Shown here: positions 25,781 through 36,012 of the stretch, in pieces
Numbering within the stretch: position 1 is the first letter of the stretch
Layout: each line of letters opens with the position of its first letter
Origin: JAJPHF01 sp035293805
Lineage (GTDB): Bacteria; Chloroflexota; UBA6077; JAJPHF01
Reading direction: 5' to 3'
DNA: 64,000 bases
NCBI GenBank assembly: GCA_035293805.1
Contig: DATGMD010000091.1
Coordinates: forward strand, 1 to 64,000
The notes under the pieces: generated by a model
The model's input: only the letters and a program-made list of their open reading frames with translations
Databases searched by the model: none
What the model was told of the DNA's origin: nothing
Program-made: the position numbers and the translations under genes

Positions 25781-26743
25781 GTGCTCGAGAACTGGGTCGA
25801 CGTAATCATCATATTTCTGCTGGTGGTCTACGCTCTCCAGGGCCTGCAGCGCGGCTTCATCCTTGGGCTGCTCGACCTCGCCGGCCTGCTCCTCGCGCTG
25901 TTCGTGGCGCTCCAGTACTACCCGAGCGGCGTCGCGCTACTCAGCCCGTACGTGCCGCTGCCCGATTCCTTGCTGAAGCCCATCGCCTTTCTCGGCCTGT
26001 GGCTGCTCAGCGACATCCTGGTCACCCTGCTGCTGCGCCTCGTCGGCCTGCCGCTGCGCCTGTTCGGGCGATTCTCCTCGCTCAACGGCCTGCTCGGCAT
26101 CGTGCCGGGCCTGCTCAAGGGCGGGCTCGTCGTCGCGCTGGTGCTGGCGCTCGCGCTCGCGCTGCCGCTGCCGGAGCCCGTGCGCGGCCAGATCACGGGC
26201 TCCGCGGCCGGGGGGCGGCTCGCGGGCGAGCTGGGGCCGCTTGAAGACTCGCTGCGCGAGGTGTTCGCCGATGCGGTGCTGAGCGGCATCGCCGTGGCGA
26301 CCGTCCATCCCCAGGCCGACGAGCGCGTCGAGCTGCAGTTTAGCGGCGCCGCCGGCCGCGTCGACGAGGAGGCGGAGACGCGGATGCTGAAGCTCTTGAA
26401 CGACGCGCGCGCCCAGGCGGGGCTGCCGCCGCTCAAGGCCGATCCGCAGCTGACGGAGGCGGCGCGGGCGCACTCGCGCGACATGCTGGCCAAGGGGTAC
26501 TTCGCGCATCAGGATGACGACGGCAAGCGTCCCGCCGATCGCGTGAGCGCGGCGGGTGTCCGCTGGGCCGTCGTCGGCGAGAATCTGGCCCTCGCGCCCA
26601 CGGTCGATGTTGCCCACCAGGGACTGATGAACAGCCCCGGCCATCGGGAAAACATTCTCAGCCCGCAGTACCACCGCGTCGGTATCGGCGTGGTGGATGG
26701 CGGCCTGCACGGCAAGATGTTCACGCAGGACTTCGCAGATTGA
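25781..26743 (+). CDS. CvpA-like membrane domain fused to a CAP/SCP domain
   Basis: This 320-residue protein has two clear parts. Residues 1-150 hold four hydrophobic helices with the CvpA pattern ('YALQGLQRGFILGLLDLAGLL', 'PGLLKGGLVVALVL'). Residues 195-318 form a CAP (SCP/PR-1) domain: 'LLNDARAQAGLPPLK', 'YFAHQD', 'VVGENLA' and 'SPGHRENILSPQYHRVGIGV'. The CAP domain probably lies outside the membrane. CAP domains bind ligands or act on the envelope; CvpA was named for colicin V production. The GTG start after GGGAG is chosen; upstream frame is not CvpA-like. It overlaps hemW by 4 nt. Confidence 0.85.
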   Translation: MLENWVDVIIIFLLVVYALQGLQRGFILGLLDLAGLLLALFVALQYYPSGVALLSPYVPLPDSLLKPIAFLGLWLLSDILVTLLLRLVGLPLRLFGRFSSLNGLLGIVPGLLKGGLVVALVLALALALPLPEPVRGQITGSAAGGRLAGELGPLEDSLREVFADAVLSGIAVATVHPQADERVELQFSGAAGRVDEEAETRMLKLLNDARAQAGLPPLKADPQLTEAARAHSRDMLAKGYFAHQDDDGKRPADRVSAAGVRWAVVGENLALAPTVDVAHQGLMNSPGHRENILSPQYHRVGIGVVDGGLHGKMFTQDFAD

Positions 26744-27930
26744 CCCCTGTTCAAGCCAGCGCCACGGTCGATGCCTGTTTGCTGACGGCGCCGGCTCCAC
26801 GGCCGGACACCGCGGGACTTTACATCCACGTCCCCTTCTGCGCGCGCCTCTGTCCCTACTGCGACTTCGACACGCAGGACCGCGACCTGCAGCTCATCTC
26901 CCCGTATGCGGTCGCGCTGGTGCGCGAAGTGGACCTCCTGCCGGCGGCCCGCCTGCACAGCGTTTTTTTCGGCGGCGGCACTCCCAGCCTGCTCCAGCCG
27001 GCCCAGCTTGCCGCGGTGCTAGACGCCTGTCGCGCCCGCTTCGCTCTGCCGCCCGACTGCGAGATCACGGTCGAGTGCAACCCCAACAACGTGCGCGCGG
27101 CCCGGCTGGACGGCTACCGCGCCGCGGGCGTGAACCGCCTGAGCCTCGGCGTGCAGGCGATGGACGATGCGGCGCTGAAGCTGTTGGGCCGCCAGCATAC
27201 CGTCGAGCGCGTGCGGCAGGCTGTCGCGACCGCGCGGGCGACGGGCTTCGACGACCTGAGCCTGGACCTGATGTATGGCCTGCCAGGCCAGACGCTGGCC
27301 GCCTGGGAACGCACGCTCGACGCCGCGCTGGCGCTCGCGCCGGAGCACCTGTCGTGCTACCTGCTGACGCTGGAGGACTGGACCCCGATGGGGCAGCAGG
27401 TGGCCCGCGGCGAGCTGGCGCTGCCGGACGACGACCTCGTTGCCGCACAGTACGAGCTGACGCGCGCGCGGCTGGCGGCCGCCGGCCTGCGGCAGTACGA
27501 GATCTCGAACTGCGCGCGGCCGGGCCGCGAGAGCCGGCACAACCTGGGCTATTGGCGAGCCGAGCCCTATCTGGCGCTGGGCCCCGGCGCGGTGTCGAGC
27601 CTGGGGGGCCGCCGCCGCAAGCAGACGCCCGTCGTCGCCGACTACCTGGCCGCCGTCGCCCAGGGAGAGCACCGCTTCGTGGAGGACGAGCGGCTCGACG
27701 CGGCGACCCAGGCGCGCGAGGCGCTGATGCTCGGGCTGCGTCTCCGCGCCGGCGTGGACCTAGCCGCCTATCGAGCGCGCTTCGGACGCGACGTGCGGGA
27801 CGTGTGCGGCGCGGCGCTGGACGAGCTGGTCGTCAGCGGCTTTCTGGAGTGGCACGCGGGCCGGCTGCGGCTTGCGGACCGCGCGCTGCTCGTCAGCAAT
27901 GAGGTCCTGGTGCGGCTGGGTCTCGCCTGA
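26740..27930 (+). CDS. hemW: HemW-like radical SAM heme chaperone
   Basis: This 396-residue protein has the radical SAM cluster motif CxxxCxxC in 'VPFCARLCPYCDF' near residue 35, followed by 'FFGGGTPSLL' and 'NRLSLGVQ'. The cofactor spacing fits HemW rather than true coproporphyrinogen oxidase HemN, because the fourth Cys and N-terminal arm of HemN are missing. HemW binds heme and delivers it to membrane enzymes. The frame opens with TTG at the end of the CvpA-CAP gene, so the start is uncertain. It converges with the GGPP synthase gene 10 nt away. Confidence 0.9.
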   Translation: MTPVQASATVDACLLTAPAPRPDTAGLYIHVPFCARLCPYCDFDTQDRDLQLISPYAVALVREVDLLPAARLHSVFFGGGTPSLLQPAQLAAVLDACRARFALPPDCEITVECNPNNVRAARLDGYRAAGVNRLSLGVQAMDDAALKLLGRQHTVERVRQAVATARATGFDDLSLDLMYGLPGQTLAAWERTLDAALALAPEHLSCYLLTLEDWTPMGQQVARGELALPDDDLVAAQYELTRARLAAAGLRQYEISNCARPGRESRHNLGYWRAEPYLALGPGAVSSLGGRRRKQTPVVADYLAAVAQGEHRFVEDERLDAATQAREALMLGLRLRAGVDLAAYRARFGRDVRDVCGAALDELVVSGFLEWHAGRLRLADRALLVSNEVLVRLGLA

Positions 27931-27940
27931 GTCGGGTGCC

Positions 27941-28999
27941 TTACGACTCGCGGCCGATCAGGCTCGCGGCTAGCTGCTCCAGGACCGCCGCGCCGGTGGG
28001 CGAGGCGTGCGCGGCGCGCAGCGCGGCGCGCGCCGCGTCGTGGTGGTACCGGACCAGGCGCTCGGCCTCCTCCCGCACCCCAAGCCGTTCCATAATGCCG
28101 ACTACCTCGGCGACTGCCCGCTGGTCGAGCGGCGCCTCGGTGGCGTAGAGGCGGCGCAGGCGGGCGCGGGTCGGCGCGGGCGCCCGCTCGCAGGCCAGCA
28201 CGAAGGGTAGGCTGTACTTGGCGGTGCGGATGTCCTCGCGGGCGGGCTTGCCCGTCGTCGCGGCGTCGCCCCACACGTCGAGCAGGTCGTCCTGAAGCTG
28301 GAAGGCAATGCCGACCTCGTGGCCGAACCGGCCATAAGCGGCCTGGACTTCGCGTGGCGCGCCGGCGGCTAGGGCCCCAAGCTCCGCGGACGCCTGCAAG
28401 AGCGCCGCGGTCTTGCCCTCGACCATGCACAGGTAGTCGGCGAGGGCCGGCTCGCTACCAGGCGTGACCGAAAGGTCGCGGTGCTGGCCGGCGCAGAGGG
28501 CGCGACAGGCGGTATTCAGAATGCGGGCGGCGGCCAGGCCACCCGGCTCGTGGTGCTCGGCATACAGGATCGACCGCTGCGCGAGGATGAGCAGCGTATC
28601 CCCGGCGTTCAAGGCGCGTGGCACGCCCCATATCGCCCAGAGCGTCGGGCGGTGGCGACGCAGCGGACTGTCGTCTTCGATGTCGTCGTGGACGAGCGAG
28701 AAGTTGTGGGTCAGCTCGACGGCCGCCGCGTGGGGTAGGGCGGCGTGCCACTTGCCGCCGGCGGCCTCACAGGTGAGGAGGCACAGCGCCGGACGCAGGC
28801 GCTTCCCCTGGGGAGCAGCCGTCGGCGCGAACCGTTCATCTGCCCAGCCGAGATGGTAGCGCAGCATTCCTGCCAGGTCGTTTGGGAGCCCTGCTAGGTC
28901 GATCAACCGGCGCATCTCGTCGTCGACGGCGGCGGCCAGCTCGGCGAGCCGCGCGTCGAGCGCCTGGAGCACGTCCGCGCCGTGCGAGGGCTGGCTCAT
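27941..28999 (-). CDS. Geranylgeranyl-type polyprenyl diphosphate synthase
   Basis: A 352-residue trans-prenyltransferase. First Asp-rich motif 'LVHDDIEDDSPLRR' near residue 95, second 'FQLQDDLLDVWGD' near 227, and 'GKRLRPALCLL' upstream. The pattern resembles short-chain FPP/GGPP synthases of Chloroflexota and Actinobacteria, which feed carotenoids, quinones or other terpenoids. Product length is uncertain. Its ATG overlaps the stop of the ROK kinase gene (ATGA), so the two are translationally coupled. Confidence 0.88.
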   Translation of the reverse strand: MSQPSHGADVLQALDARLAELAAAVDDEMRRLIDLAGLPNDLAGMLRYHLGWADERFAPTAAPQGKRLRPALCLLTCEAAGGKWHAALPHAAAVELTHNFSLVHDDIEDDSPLRRHRPTLWAIWGVPRALNAGDTLLILAQRSILYAEHHEPGGLAAARILNTACRALCAGQHRDLSVTPGSEPALADYLCMVEGKTAALLQASAELGALAAGAPREVQAAYGRFGHEVGIAFQLQDDLLDVWGDAATTGKPAREDIRTAKYSLPFVLACERAPAPTRARLRRLYATEAPLDQRAVAEVVGIMERLGVREEAERLVRYHHDAARAALRAAHASPTGAAVLEQLAASLIGRES

Positions 29000-29946
29000 A
29001 GGACCATCGCCGCCGCGCCGTACAGCCCCGCGTCGTCGCCCAGCGCGGCAGGCACGATCTGCAGGTCTTGCAAGTAGATGGGCATGGCGCGGCGCTCCAC
29101 CTCCGCGCGCACCGCGTCCCACCAGAGCGCGCCGGCGTGGGAGACGCCCCCGCCTATCACGATGAGGCGCGGATTGAACAGGTGGAGCAGGTTGACGATC
29201 CCCACGGCCGCGGCGCGCGCGGCAGCCTCGAGCAGCTCGACGGCGAGCGGATCGCCGGCGGCAGCCGCGGCGGCGACCGCCGCCGCCGTCGGCGTGGCGC
29301 CGGGCGGGCCCAGGGCCGAGGGGCGCCCGGCGGCCAGCGCCTCCGCGGCCTCGCGGGCGATCGCGGTGCCAGAGGCGAGGGTCTCCAGGCAGCCGTAGTT
29401 CCCACAGTTGCAGCGCCGGCCGTGTAGGTCGATCGTCATGTGCCCGGGCTCCCCCGCCACGCCGCGTGCGCCCAGCAGGAGGCGGTCGTCCACGATGATG
29501 CCGCCCCCCACGCCGGTGCTGACCGTCAGGTAAATCATGTGGGAGACGCCCCGTCCGGCGCCGAAGTGATGCTCGCCGAGCGCGGCCAGGTTCGCGTCGT
29601 TGCCGACGCGTACCGGCAGGTGGCAGAGCGCGGCGAGCCGGTCAGCCAGCGGCAGGTTGTCCCAGCCGGGCAGGTTCGGCGCGGTGTAGATCACCCCGCG
29701 CCAGGGGTCGAGCGGTCCCGGCGCGACCATCCCCACCCCTACCGCGCGCGAGCCGGCCGGCGCCGCCGCGACCGCGCCCAGGATCGCTTCGCCGATCCGC
29801 CCGAGTATGGCATCGGGCCCCGACGCTGCATCGGTGGGGTACGCGGTGTGCGCGTGCAGCCCGCCATCGCGGTCGACCAGGCCGACGCGAAAGCGGGTCC
29901 CGCCGAGGTCGACGGCGACGGCGAGCGGCGTTTCGGCGTGCTTCAC
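28996..29946 (-). CDS. ROK family glucokinase-like sugar kinase
   Basis: This 316-residue protein carries the ATP phosphate motif 'VDLGGTRFRVGLVD', the sugar-binding 'VGNDANLAALGEH', the ROK signature 'GVAGEPGHM' and zinc site 'CNCGNYGCLE', and a late 'VIGGGVSHAG'. It probably phosphorylates glucose, but other hexoses or N-acetyl sugars are possible. It starts at GTG 5 nt after AAGGGGG. It is divergent from miaA across 33 bp and coupled to the prenyl synthase downstream. Confidence 0.85.
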   Translation of the reverse strand: MKHAETPLAVAVDLGGTRFRVGLVDRDGGLHAHTAYPTDAASGPDAILGRIGEAILGAVAAAPAGSRAVGVGMVAPGPLDPWRGVIYTAPNLPGWDNLPLADRLAALCHLPVRVGNDANLAALGEHHFGAGRGVSHMIYLTVSTGVGGGIIVDDRLLLGARGVAGEPGHMTIDLHGRRCNCGNYGCLETLASGTAIAREAAEALAAGRPSALGPPGATPTAAAVAAAAAAGDPLAVELLEAAARAAAVGIVNLLHLFNPRLIVIGGGVSHAGALWWDAVRAEVERRAMPIYLQDLQIVPAALGDDAGLYGAAAMVL

Positions 29947-29967
29947 GAGGCCCCCTTAGCGAGCAGT

Positions 29968-29973
29968 TATAAC
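29968..29973 (+). promoter_or_regulatory. -10 box touching miaA
   Basis: TATAAC ends 6 nt before the miaA ATG and there is no Shine-Dalgarno site. A transcript from here would begin at or next to the start codon. No clear -35. Confidence 0.45.
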
Positions 29974-29979
29974 ACGGGT

Positions 29980-30923
29980 ATGCGCCACACCTCGGACCCG
30001 CCCCTGATCGTATTGACAGGTCCCACCGCGATCGGCAAGTCGGCCCTGGCTCTGCACTTGGCTGACCGCTTTGGCGCGGAGATCCTCTCCGCCGACTCGC
30101 GCCAGGTCTATCGCTACCTGGACGTAGGCACGGCGAAGCCGACCGCTGCCGAGCGTGCCCGGGTCCCCCACCACCTGCTCGACCTGGCCGACCCCGACAC
30201 GCCCTTCTCGGTGGCCGACTACCAGGCCGCCGCCGACCTTGCCCTGGAGGACATTGCTCGCCGCGGCCGCGTCGCCCTGCTCGTCGGCGGCAGCCCGCAC
30301 TACGTGCAGGCGGTTGTGGATCGGCTGGAGCTGCCACGAGTCGCGCCCCGCCCCGAGCTGCGGGCGGCGCTCGAGGCGCTGGCCGCGCGCGAGGGGCCGC
30401 TGGCGGTATGGGAGCGGCTGCGCGCGCTAGACCCCGCGGCGGCCGAGGCGGTCGATCGTTACAACGTGCGGCGCCTGATCCGCGCCATTGAGGTCGTGAC
30501 GGTCAGCGGGGAGCCACTGGCGGCCGCCAATCGGCGTCGCGGCCCCGAGCGCCCTGCCCTCCATCTCGCGCTGACGGCGCCGCGGCCCGAGCTGTATGCG
30601 CGCATCGACGCCCGCATCGACGCGATGCTGGCCGCCGGCTGGCTGTCCGAGGTCAAGGCCCTGCTCGCGCGCGGCTACGCGCCGTCGCTGCCCAGCCTGT
30701 CGGCCACCGGCTATCGCGAGCTGGTCCAGGTGGTGCGCGGGGAATTGTCGCTTGCCGATGCGATCAGGCTGATCCAGCACCGCACGCATGCCTTTGCGCG
30801 CCGGCAGTATACTTGGTTGCGGCGCGACCCCCGCCTGGAGTGGTACGCGCAGGCGCCCGATCTCGAAGCGCTGGTTGGCGAGCGCGTCGAATCCTATCTG
30901 GCCTCGTCCGAGGGAGTGCGGTC

Positions 30924-30936
<13 letters not shown>
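29980..30936 (+). CDS. miaA: tRNA dimethylallyltransferase MiaA
   Basis: MiaA adds a dimethylallyl group to A37 of tRNAs that read UNN codons. At 318 residues it has the P-loop 'LTGPTAIGKSALA', 'ILSADSRQVYRYLDVGTAKP', 'HHLLDLADPDTPFSVADY' and the late 'ATGYRELVQ' and 'QYTWLRRD' blocks. All are typical. It heads a same-strand run miaA-dapF-dapL-hflX-gdhA; its stop lies 13 nt inside dapF. The association of miaA with hflX is common in bacteria. Confidence 0.95.
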
Positions 30937-31760
<824 letters not shown>

Positions 31761-31818
31761 GTGCTGAGCGCGGAGCGGCGCTGCCCTGCTCAGCACGCAG
31801 CACTCACCACCCAGCACT
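31761..31818. repeat. Inverted 7-bp repeat array between dapF and dapL
   Basis: Directly after the dapF stop comes GTGCTGA (31761-31767). Then four tandem heptamers follow: CAGCACG, CAGCACT, CACCACC, CAGCACT (31791-31818). They end exactly where the dapL ribosome-binding site AGGAGG begins. The left unit is the reverse complement of the right ones, so a stem can form. The architecture matches the arrays at 47.9 and 60.5 kb. Confidence 0.6.
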
Positions 31819-31829
31819 AGGAGGCACGC

Positions 31830-33014
31830 ATGGCGAGAGGCACCGCGCCCGCGCTGCACGGCGCCCGGCGGATCGCCGAGCTACCCCCGTATCTCTTCGC
31901 GGAAGTGGACCGCCGCATCGCGGAGAAGCGGGCGCAGGGCCACGACGTCATCAGCCTCGGCATCGGCGATCCCGACCTGCCGACGCCCGAGCACATCGTG
32001 CGCGCGCTGGAGACGACGGCTGAGCAGCCGGCCAACCACCGCTATCCCGACTACTACGGCCTGCGCGAGCTGCGCGTGGCCATCGCCGACTGGTACCGCG
32101 ACCGCTTCGGCGTCGAGCTGGACGCGGACGCCGAGGTGCTCCCGCTGATCGGCTCGAAGGAGGGCATCGCCCACCTGGCGACCGCCTGGGTGGACCCCGG
32201 CGATCTCGTGCTGGTGCCCGATCCGGGCTACCCGGTCTACTCGATCGGGACCATGCTGGCGAACGGCGAGGTGTACTGGTTGCCGCTGCGGGCCGAGCGC
32301 GACTTTCTGCCCGACCTGCAGGCCATCCCCGCGGACGTGGCGCGGCGCGCGCGGGTCCTCTGGATCGGCTACCCGAACAACCCCACCGCGGCGGTGGCCC
32401 CGATCGAGTTCTTCCGCGAGGTCGTCGACTTCGCCTGGGAGCACGGCATCCTCGTCTGCCACGACAACGCCTACTCCGAGGTAGCTTACGACGGCTATCG
32501 CGCGCCCAGCTTCCTCCAGGTGGACGGCGCCCGCGAGATCGGCATCGAGTTCCACTCACTGTCGAAGACGTACAACATGACCGGCTGGCGCATCGGCATG
32601 GTCGTCGGCAACCGTACCGCCATCGAGGCGCTCGGGCGCGTGAAGACCAACGTGGATAGCGGCGTCTTCCAGCCGGTGCAGTACGCGGGCATCGCGGCGC
32701 TGCGCGGCGACCAGTCCTGGCTGCACGACCGCAACCTGCACTACCAGCGGCGGCGCGACGCGGTGCTGGCCACGCTTCACCGCATCGGCCTCGCCGCGCC
32801 CACACCGCGCGCCAGTCTCTACGTTTGGGGCCCCGTGCCGGCCGGCGTCAAGTCGGTCGATTTCTCGCTCCGCCTGCTCGACGAGACGGCCGTGTGGATC
32901 ACGCCAGGGGTCGGCTTCGGCCCGGCCGGCGAGGGCTACTTCCGCATCTCGCTCACCACGCCCGACGATCGCCTCGAAGAGGCCCTGGCGCGACTCGAGC
33001 GCTTCCAGCTCTAG
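31830..33014 (+). CDS. dapL: LL-diaminopimelate aminotransferase
   Basis: DapL converts tetrahydrodipicolinate directly to LL-diaminopimelate, bypassing the succinylase or acetylase branches. This fold-type I PLP enzyme of 394 residues has the PLP lysine in 'SLSKTYNMTGWRIG' and the sequences 'GIGDPDLPTPEH' and 'YPNNPTAAVA'. Its place after dapF supports the assignment over other class I aminotransferases. The ATG follows AGGAGG, which adjoins a heptamer repeat array. Confidence 0.92.
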   Translation: MARGTAPALHGARRIAELPPYLFAEVDRRIAEKRAQGHDVISLGIGDPDLPTPEHIVRALETTAEQPANHRYPDYYGLRELRVAIADWYRDRFGVELDADAEVLPLIGSKEGIAHLATAWVDPGDLVLVPDPGYPVYSIGTMLANGEVYWLPLRAERDFLPDLQAIPADVARRARVLWIGYPNNPTAAVAPIEFFREVVDFAWEHGILVCHDNAYSEVAYDGYRAPSFLQVDGAREIGIEFHSLSKTYNMTGWRIGMVVGNRTAIEALGRVKTNVDSGVFQPVQYAGIAALRGDQSWLHDRNLHYQRRRDAVLATLHRIGLAAPTPRASLYVWGPVPAGVKSVDFSLRLLDETAVWITPGVGFGPAGEGYFRISLTTPDDRLEEALARLERFQL

Positions 33015-33070
33015 CGGCTGGCACGCGCCGTGCAGCCGGGAAGCGATTGCCCGCGCGCCAGGAGGGACAA

Positions 33071-34435
33071 ACGACGGAGCGTACGACAACCGGCGCCGGC
33101 CTCAGCCACCTAACGGTGGAGCCTCAGCGGGCGCTCCTCGTGGCGCTCGACCGGCCCGACGCGCCCTGGGACGTCGAGACGTCCCTGGACGAGCTAGCGG
33201 CGCTGGCCGAGACGGCCGGGCTCGAAGTGGTCGGTCGGGAGGTGCAGCGCGCCGCCAAGCCGCACCAGAGCCACTACCTGGGCAAAGGCAGGCTGGCCGA
33301 GGTGAAGGACCTGGTCGCCGCGCTCCACTGCGACGTGGTGGTCTTCGACGACGAGCTGACGCCGCGCGTCCAGCAGAACCTCGAGGACGAGCTGGACGCG
33401 CGGGTGGTCGACCGCACGCTGCTGATCCTCGACATCTTCGCCCAGCGCGCCCGCACTCACGAGGGGCGCGCGCAGGTGGAGCTGGCCCAGTACCAGTACC
33501 TGCTGCCCCGCCTGACCGGCCACGGCGCGGCGCTCTCGCGCCTCGGCGGCGGCATCGGCACGCGCGGCCCGGGCGAGACGAAGCTGGAGCTGGACCGGCG
33601 CCGCATTCGCGCCCGCATCGCCCAGCTGCGACGCGAGATCGACGAGATTCGGCGCGCGCGCGCCGGCCACCGCCAGTTGCGCCGCCGCCGCGCGCTGCCG
33701 CTCGTGGCCCTGGTGGGCTACACCAACGTCGGCAAGTCCACGCTGCTCAACGCCCTCACGCGCTCCGACGCCTACGCCGCGAACGTGTTGTTCGCGACCC
33801 TCGACCCGCTCACGCGGCGCGTGCGCCTGCCCCACGGGCAGGAAGCGCTGCTGTCGGACACCGTGGGCTTTATCGCGAAGCTGCCCACCACCGTGGTCGC
33901 CGCCTTCCGGGCCACGCTCGAAGAGCTGGACGAGGCCGATCTGCTGCTGCACGTCGTGGACCTCACGGACCCCCACGCTGCCGAGCAGAACGAGATCGTG
34001 CACGAGGTGCTCGACGAGCTGGACCTGGGGAACACGCCTGTCCTCACCGTGATCAACAAAGTGGACGCGCTGGTCCCCACGGATGCGCCCGCACCGCCCG
34101 ACCCCGGGGACCTCGGCTTGCCGCCGTCGCCCGACGTGGTCCTCGTGTCCGCGCTGCGCGGCTGGGGCCTGGACGCCCTGCTGGGGCGCATCGAGACGAA
34201 GCTCGCGGCCGAGCAGCCGATCGTCGAGGTGGCGATTCCGTACAGCGAGAGCCGGCTGGTTGACCTGTTCCGGCGGCGCGGACGCGTCATCTCGGAGCGC
34301 TACACGGAGGACGGCACGATCCTGCGCGGCCAGTTGCCGCGGGCCGTCGAGCGAGCCTTCGCCCCGTACCTGCGGCGCAGGCGGCGTTCCACCGGCCGTC
34401 CGACGGACGCTGACAGCGAGCGTGCCACCCCCTGA
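33071..34435 (+). CDS. hflX: Ribosome-associated GTPase HflX
   Basis: HflX splits stalled or hibernating ribosomes. The N-terminal nucleotide-binding domain ('YLGKGRLAEVKDLV', 'LTPRVQQNLEDEL') and the 'GGGIGTRGPGETKLE' linker precede a G domain with 'GYTNVGKSTLLN' (G1), 'DTVGFI' (G3) and 'NKVD' (G4). The start is unclear. AGGAGGG at 33060-33066 stands 4 nt before an in-frame ACG at 33071, with no ATG near it. The alternatives TTG (33047) and GTG (33116) have poor ribosome-binding sites. I list the ACG position provisionally. The coding frame runs 454 codons from there. Confidence 0.93.
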   Translation, partial: TTERTTTGAGLSHLTVEPQRALLVALDRPDAPWDVETSLDELAALAETAGLEVVGREVQRAAKPHQSHYLGKGRLAEVKDLVAALHCDVVVFDDELTPRVQQNLEDELDARVVDRTLLILDIFAQRARTHEGRAQVELAQYQYLLPRLTGHGAALSRLGGGIGTRGPGETKLELDRRRIRARIAQLRREIDEIRRARAGHRQLRRRRALPLVALVGYTNVGKSTLLNALTRSDAYAANVLFATLDPLTRRVRLPHGQEALLSDTVGFIAKLPTTVVAAFRATLEELDEADLLLHVVDLTDPHAAEQNEIVHEVLDELDLGNTPVLTVINKVDALVPTDAPAPPDPGDLGLPPSPDVVLVSALRGWGLDALLGRIETKLAAEQPIVEVAIPYSESRLVDLFRRRGRVISERYTEDGTILRGQLPRAVERAFAPYLRRRRRSTGRPTDADSERATP

Positions 34436-34548
34436 GGCACGATATCTGCGGACGCTCAGCGGCCCGGCGGTAGAATTCTTCAGGAACTGCCGCGCCGCGT
34501 CGGCTCGCCGCAGTGCGGGCCGCGCGGTCGGGCTGCTGGAGGAAGACA

Positions 34549-35811
34549 ATGGCGTCTCGCCTCGAAGTCCAAACCGCCCCCCTGCGCTCCGCCCTCGCCC
34601 AATTCGATGAAGCTGCCGACCGCCTCGGCCTGGACCCCGGCATCTGTGCCGTGTTGCGCGTGCCGAAGCGCGAGCTAAGCGTTCACTTCCCGGTCGAGCT
34701 GGACGACGGCCGCGTGAAGGTGTTCAGCGGCTACCGCGTGCAGCACAGCCTGGCGCGTGGCCCGGCCAAGGGGGGCATCCGCTATCACCCGGAGGTCGAC
34801 CTGGACGAGGTGCGTGCCCTCGCGATGTGGATGACGTGGAAGTGCGCCGTGGTCCGGCTGCCGTTCGGCGGCGCGAAGGGCGGCGTGGTCTGCGATCCCC
34901 GACGCATGTCGCAGCGCGAGCTGGAGCGCATGACGCGCCGCTACGCCACTGAGATCTCCGTGCTCATCGGGCCAGACAGCGACATCCCCGCGCCCGACCT
35001 GAACACCGGGCCGCAGACGATGGCCTGGATCATGGACACCTACAGCATGCACCGTGGCTACTCCATCCCCGCCGTCGTGACGGGTAAGCCCCTGAGCATC
35101 GGCGGCTCCGAGGGGCGGCTGGAGGCCACCGGCCGCGGCGTGGTGTACTGCATCGAGCAGGCGGCGGCCTGCTTGGGCCTCCCCCTCGCCGGCGCGCGGG
35201 TGGCCATCCAGGGCTTCGGCAATGTGGGCGAGCCCACGGCGCGCCTGCTCCACGCCCTGGGGGCGCGCATCGTCGCCATTTCCGAAGAGGGGGGCGGCGT
35301 CTACAACCCCGACGGCCTCAATCCCCTCGATCTCATGCGCTACAAGCAGGAGATGGGCTCCGTCGTCGGCGCCCCGCGCACGCGGCCGATCTCCAATGAG
35401 GCGCTGCTGGAAGTGGATTGCGACGTGCTGGTGCCCGCCGCCGTGGCGAGCGTCATCACCGAGCGGAACGCGCCGCGGATCAAGGCGCGGCTCGTCGCCG
35501 AGGGCGCGAACGGGCCGACGACGCCCGGCGGCGACCGAGTGCTGAACGAGCGCGGCATCTTCGTCATTCCCGACATCCTCTGCAACGCTGGCGGCGTGAC
35601 GGTTTCCTACTTCGAATGGGTGCAGGACCGCGACGCCTTCTTCTGGACGGCGGAGGAGATCAACTCGCGGCTGCAGCGCATCATGGTGAGCGCCTTCCAG
35701 GACGTGCTCGGCTTCGCCCGGCAGCACGACGTCCCGATGCGTACGGCCGCGACGATGCTGGGGGTGAGCCGCGTGGCCGAGGCGACCGTGACCCGGGGCA
35801 TCTACCCATAA
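34549..35811 (+). CDS. gdhA: Glutamate dehydrogenase (Glu/Leu/Phe/Val dehydrogenase family)
   Basis: A 420-residue dehydrogenase that links glutamate and 2-oxoglutarate plus ammonia. The dimerisation domain has 'GPAKGGIRYHPEV' and the catalytic Lys in 'LPFGGAKGGVVCDP'; the Rossmann domain has 'VAIQGFGNVGEPTARLL'. 'RGVVYCIEQA' and 'YFEWVQD' are family marks. NAD or NADP preference is not certain. The start ATG follows GGAGGA. It closes the miaA-dapF-dapL-hflX run and may have its own promoter (TAGAAT near 34470). Confidence 0.93.
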   Translation: MASRLEVQTAPLRSALAQFDEAADRLGLDPGICAVLRVPKRELSVHFPVELDDGRVKVFSGYRVQHSLARGPAKGGIRYHPEVDLDEVRALAMWMTWKCAVVRLPFGGAKGGVVCDPRRMSQRELERMTRRYATEISVLIGPDSDIPAPDLNTGPQTMAWIMDTYSMHRGYSIPAVVTGKPLSIGGSEGRLEATGRGVVYCIEQAAACLGLPLAGARVAIQGFGNVGEPTARLLHALGARIVAISEEGGGVYNPDGLNPLDLMRYKQEMGSVVGAPRTRPISNEALLEVDCDVLVPAAVASVITERNAPRIKARLVAEGANGPTTPGGDRVLNERGIFVIPDILCNAGGVTVSYFEWVQDRDAFFWTAEEINSRLQRIMVSAFQDVLGFARQHDVPMRTAATMLGVSRVAEATVTRGIYP

Positions 35812-35885
35812 CGCCGCCCCGGCCCGGCCATCGGGTCCTGGACCGTACCCGCTTCGGCGGGGGAAGCCCCTGAACCGCTGCGTAC

Positions 35886-35948
35886 CGGGCGGCCGGCCGC
35901 CCGAGGGCCTGGTATGCAGCTTGCCCGGCGGTGAGGGTAGGGCAAGCT
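35886..35948. promoter_or_regulatory. Palindrome and hairpin in the gap after gdhA
   Basis: An 18-bp perfect palindrome, CGGGCGGCCGGCCGCCCG, lies at 35886-35903. A 9-bp inverted repeat follows, AGCTTGCCC/GGGCAAGCT at 35918-35948. A TGG TATGCA box between them resembles the extended -10 signals used elsewhere. The structure may end gdhA transcription or control the next gene. Confidence 0.4.
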
Positions 35949-36012
35949 GTGGCGCGCCACCGTTCAACCCAGCCAGGGAAGGACGGCGGCAGCACTCCGA
36001 ACCGAGGGCAAT

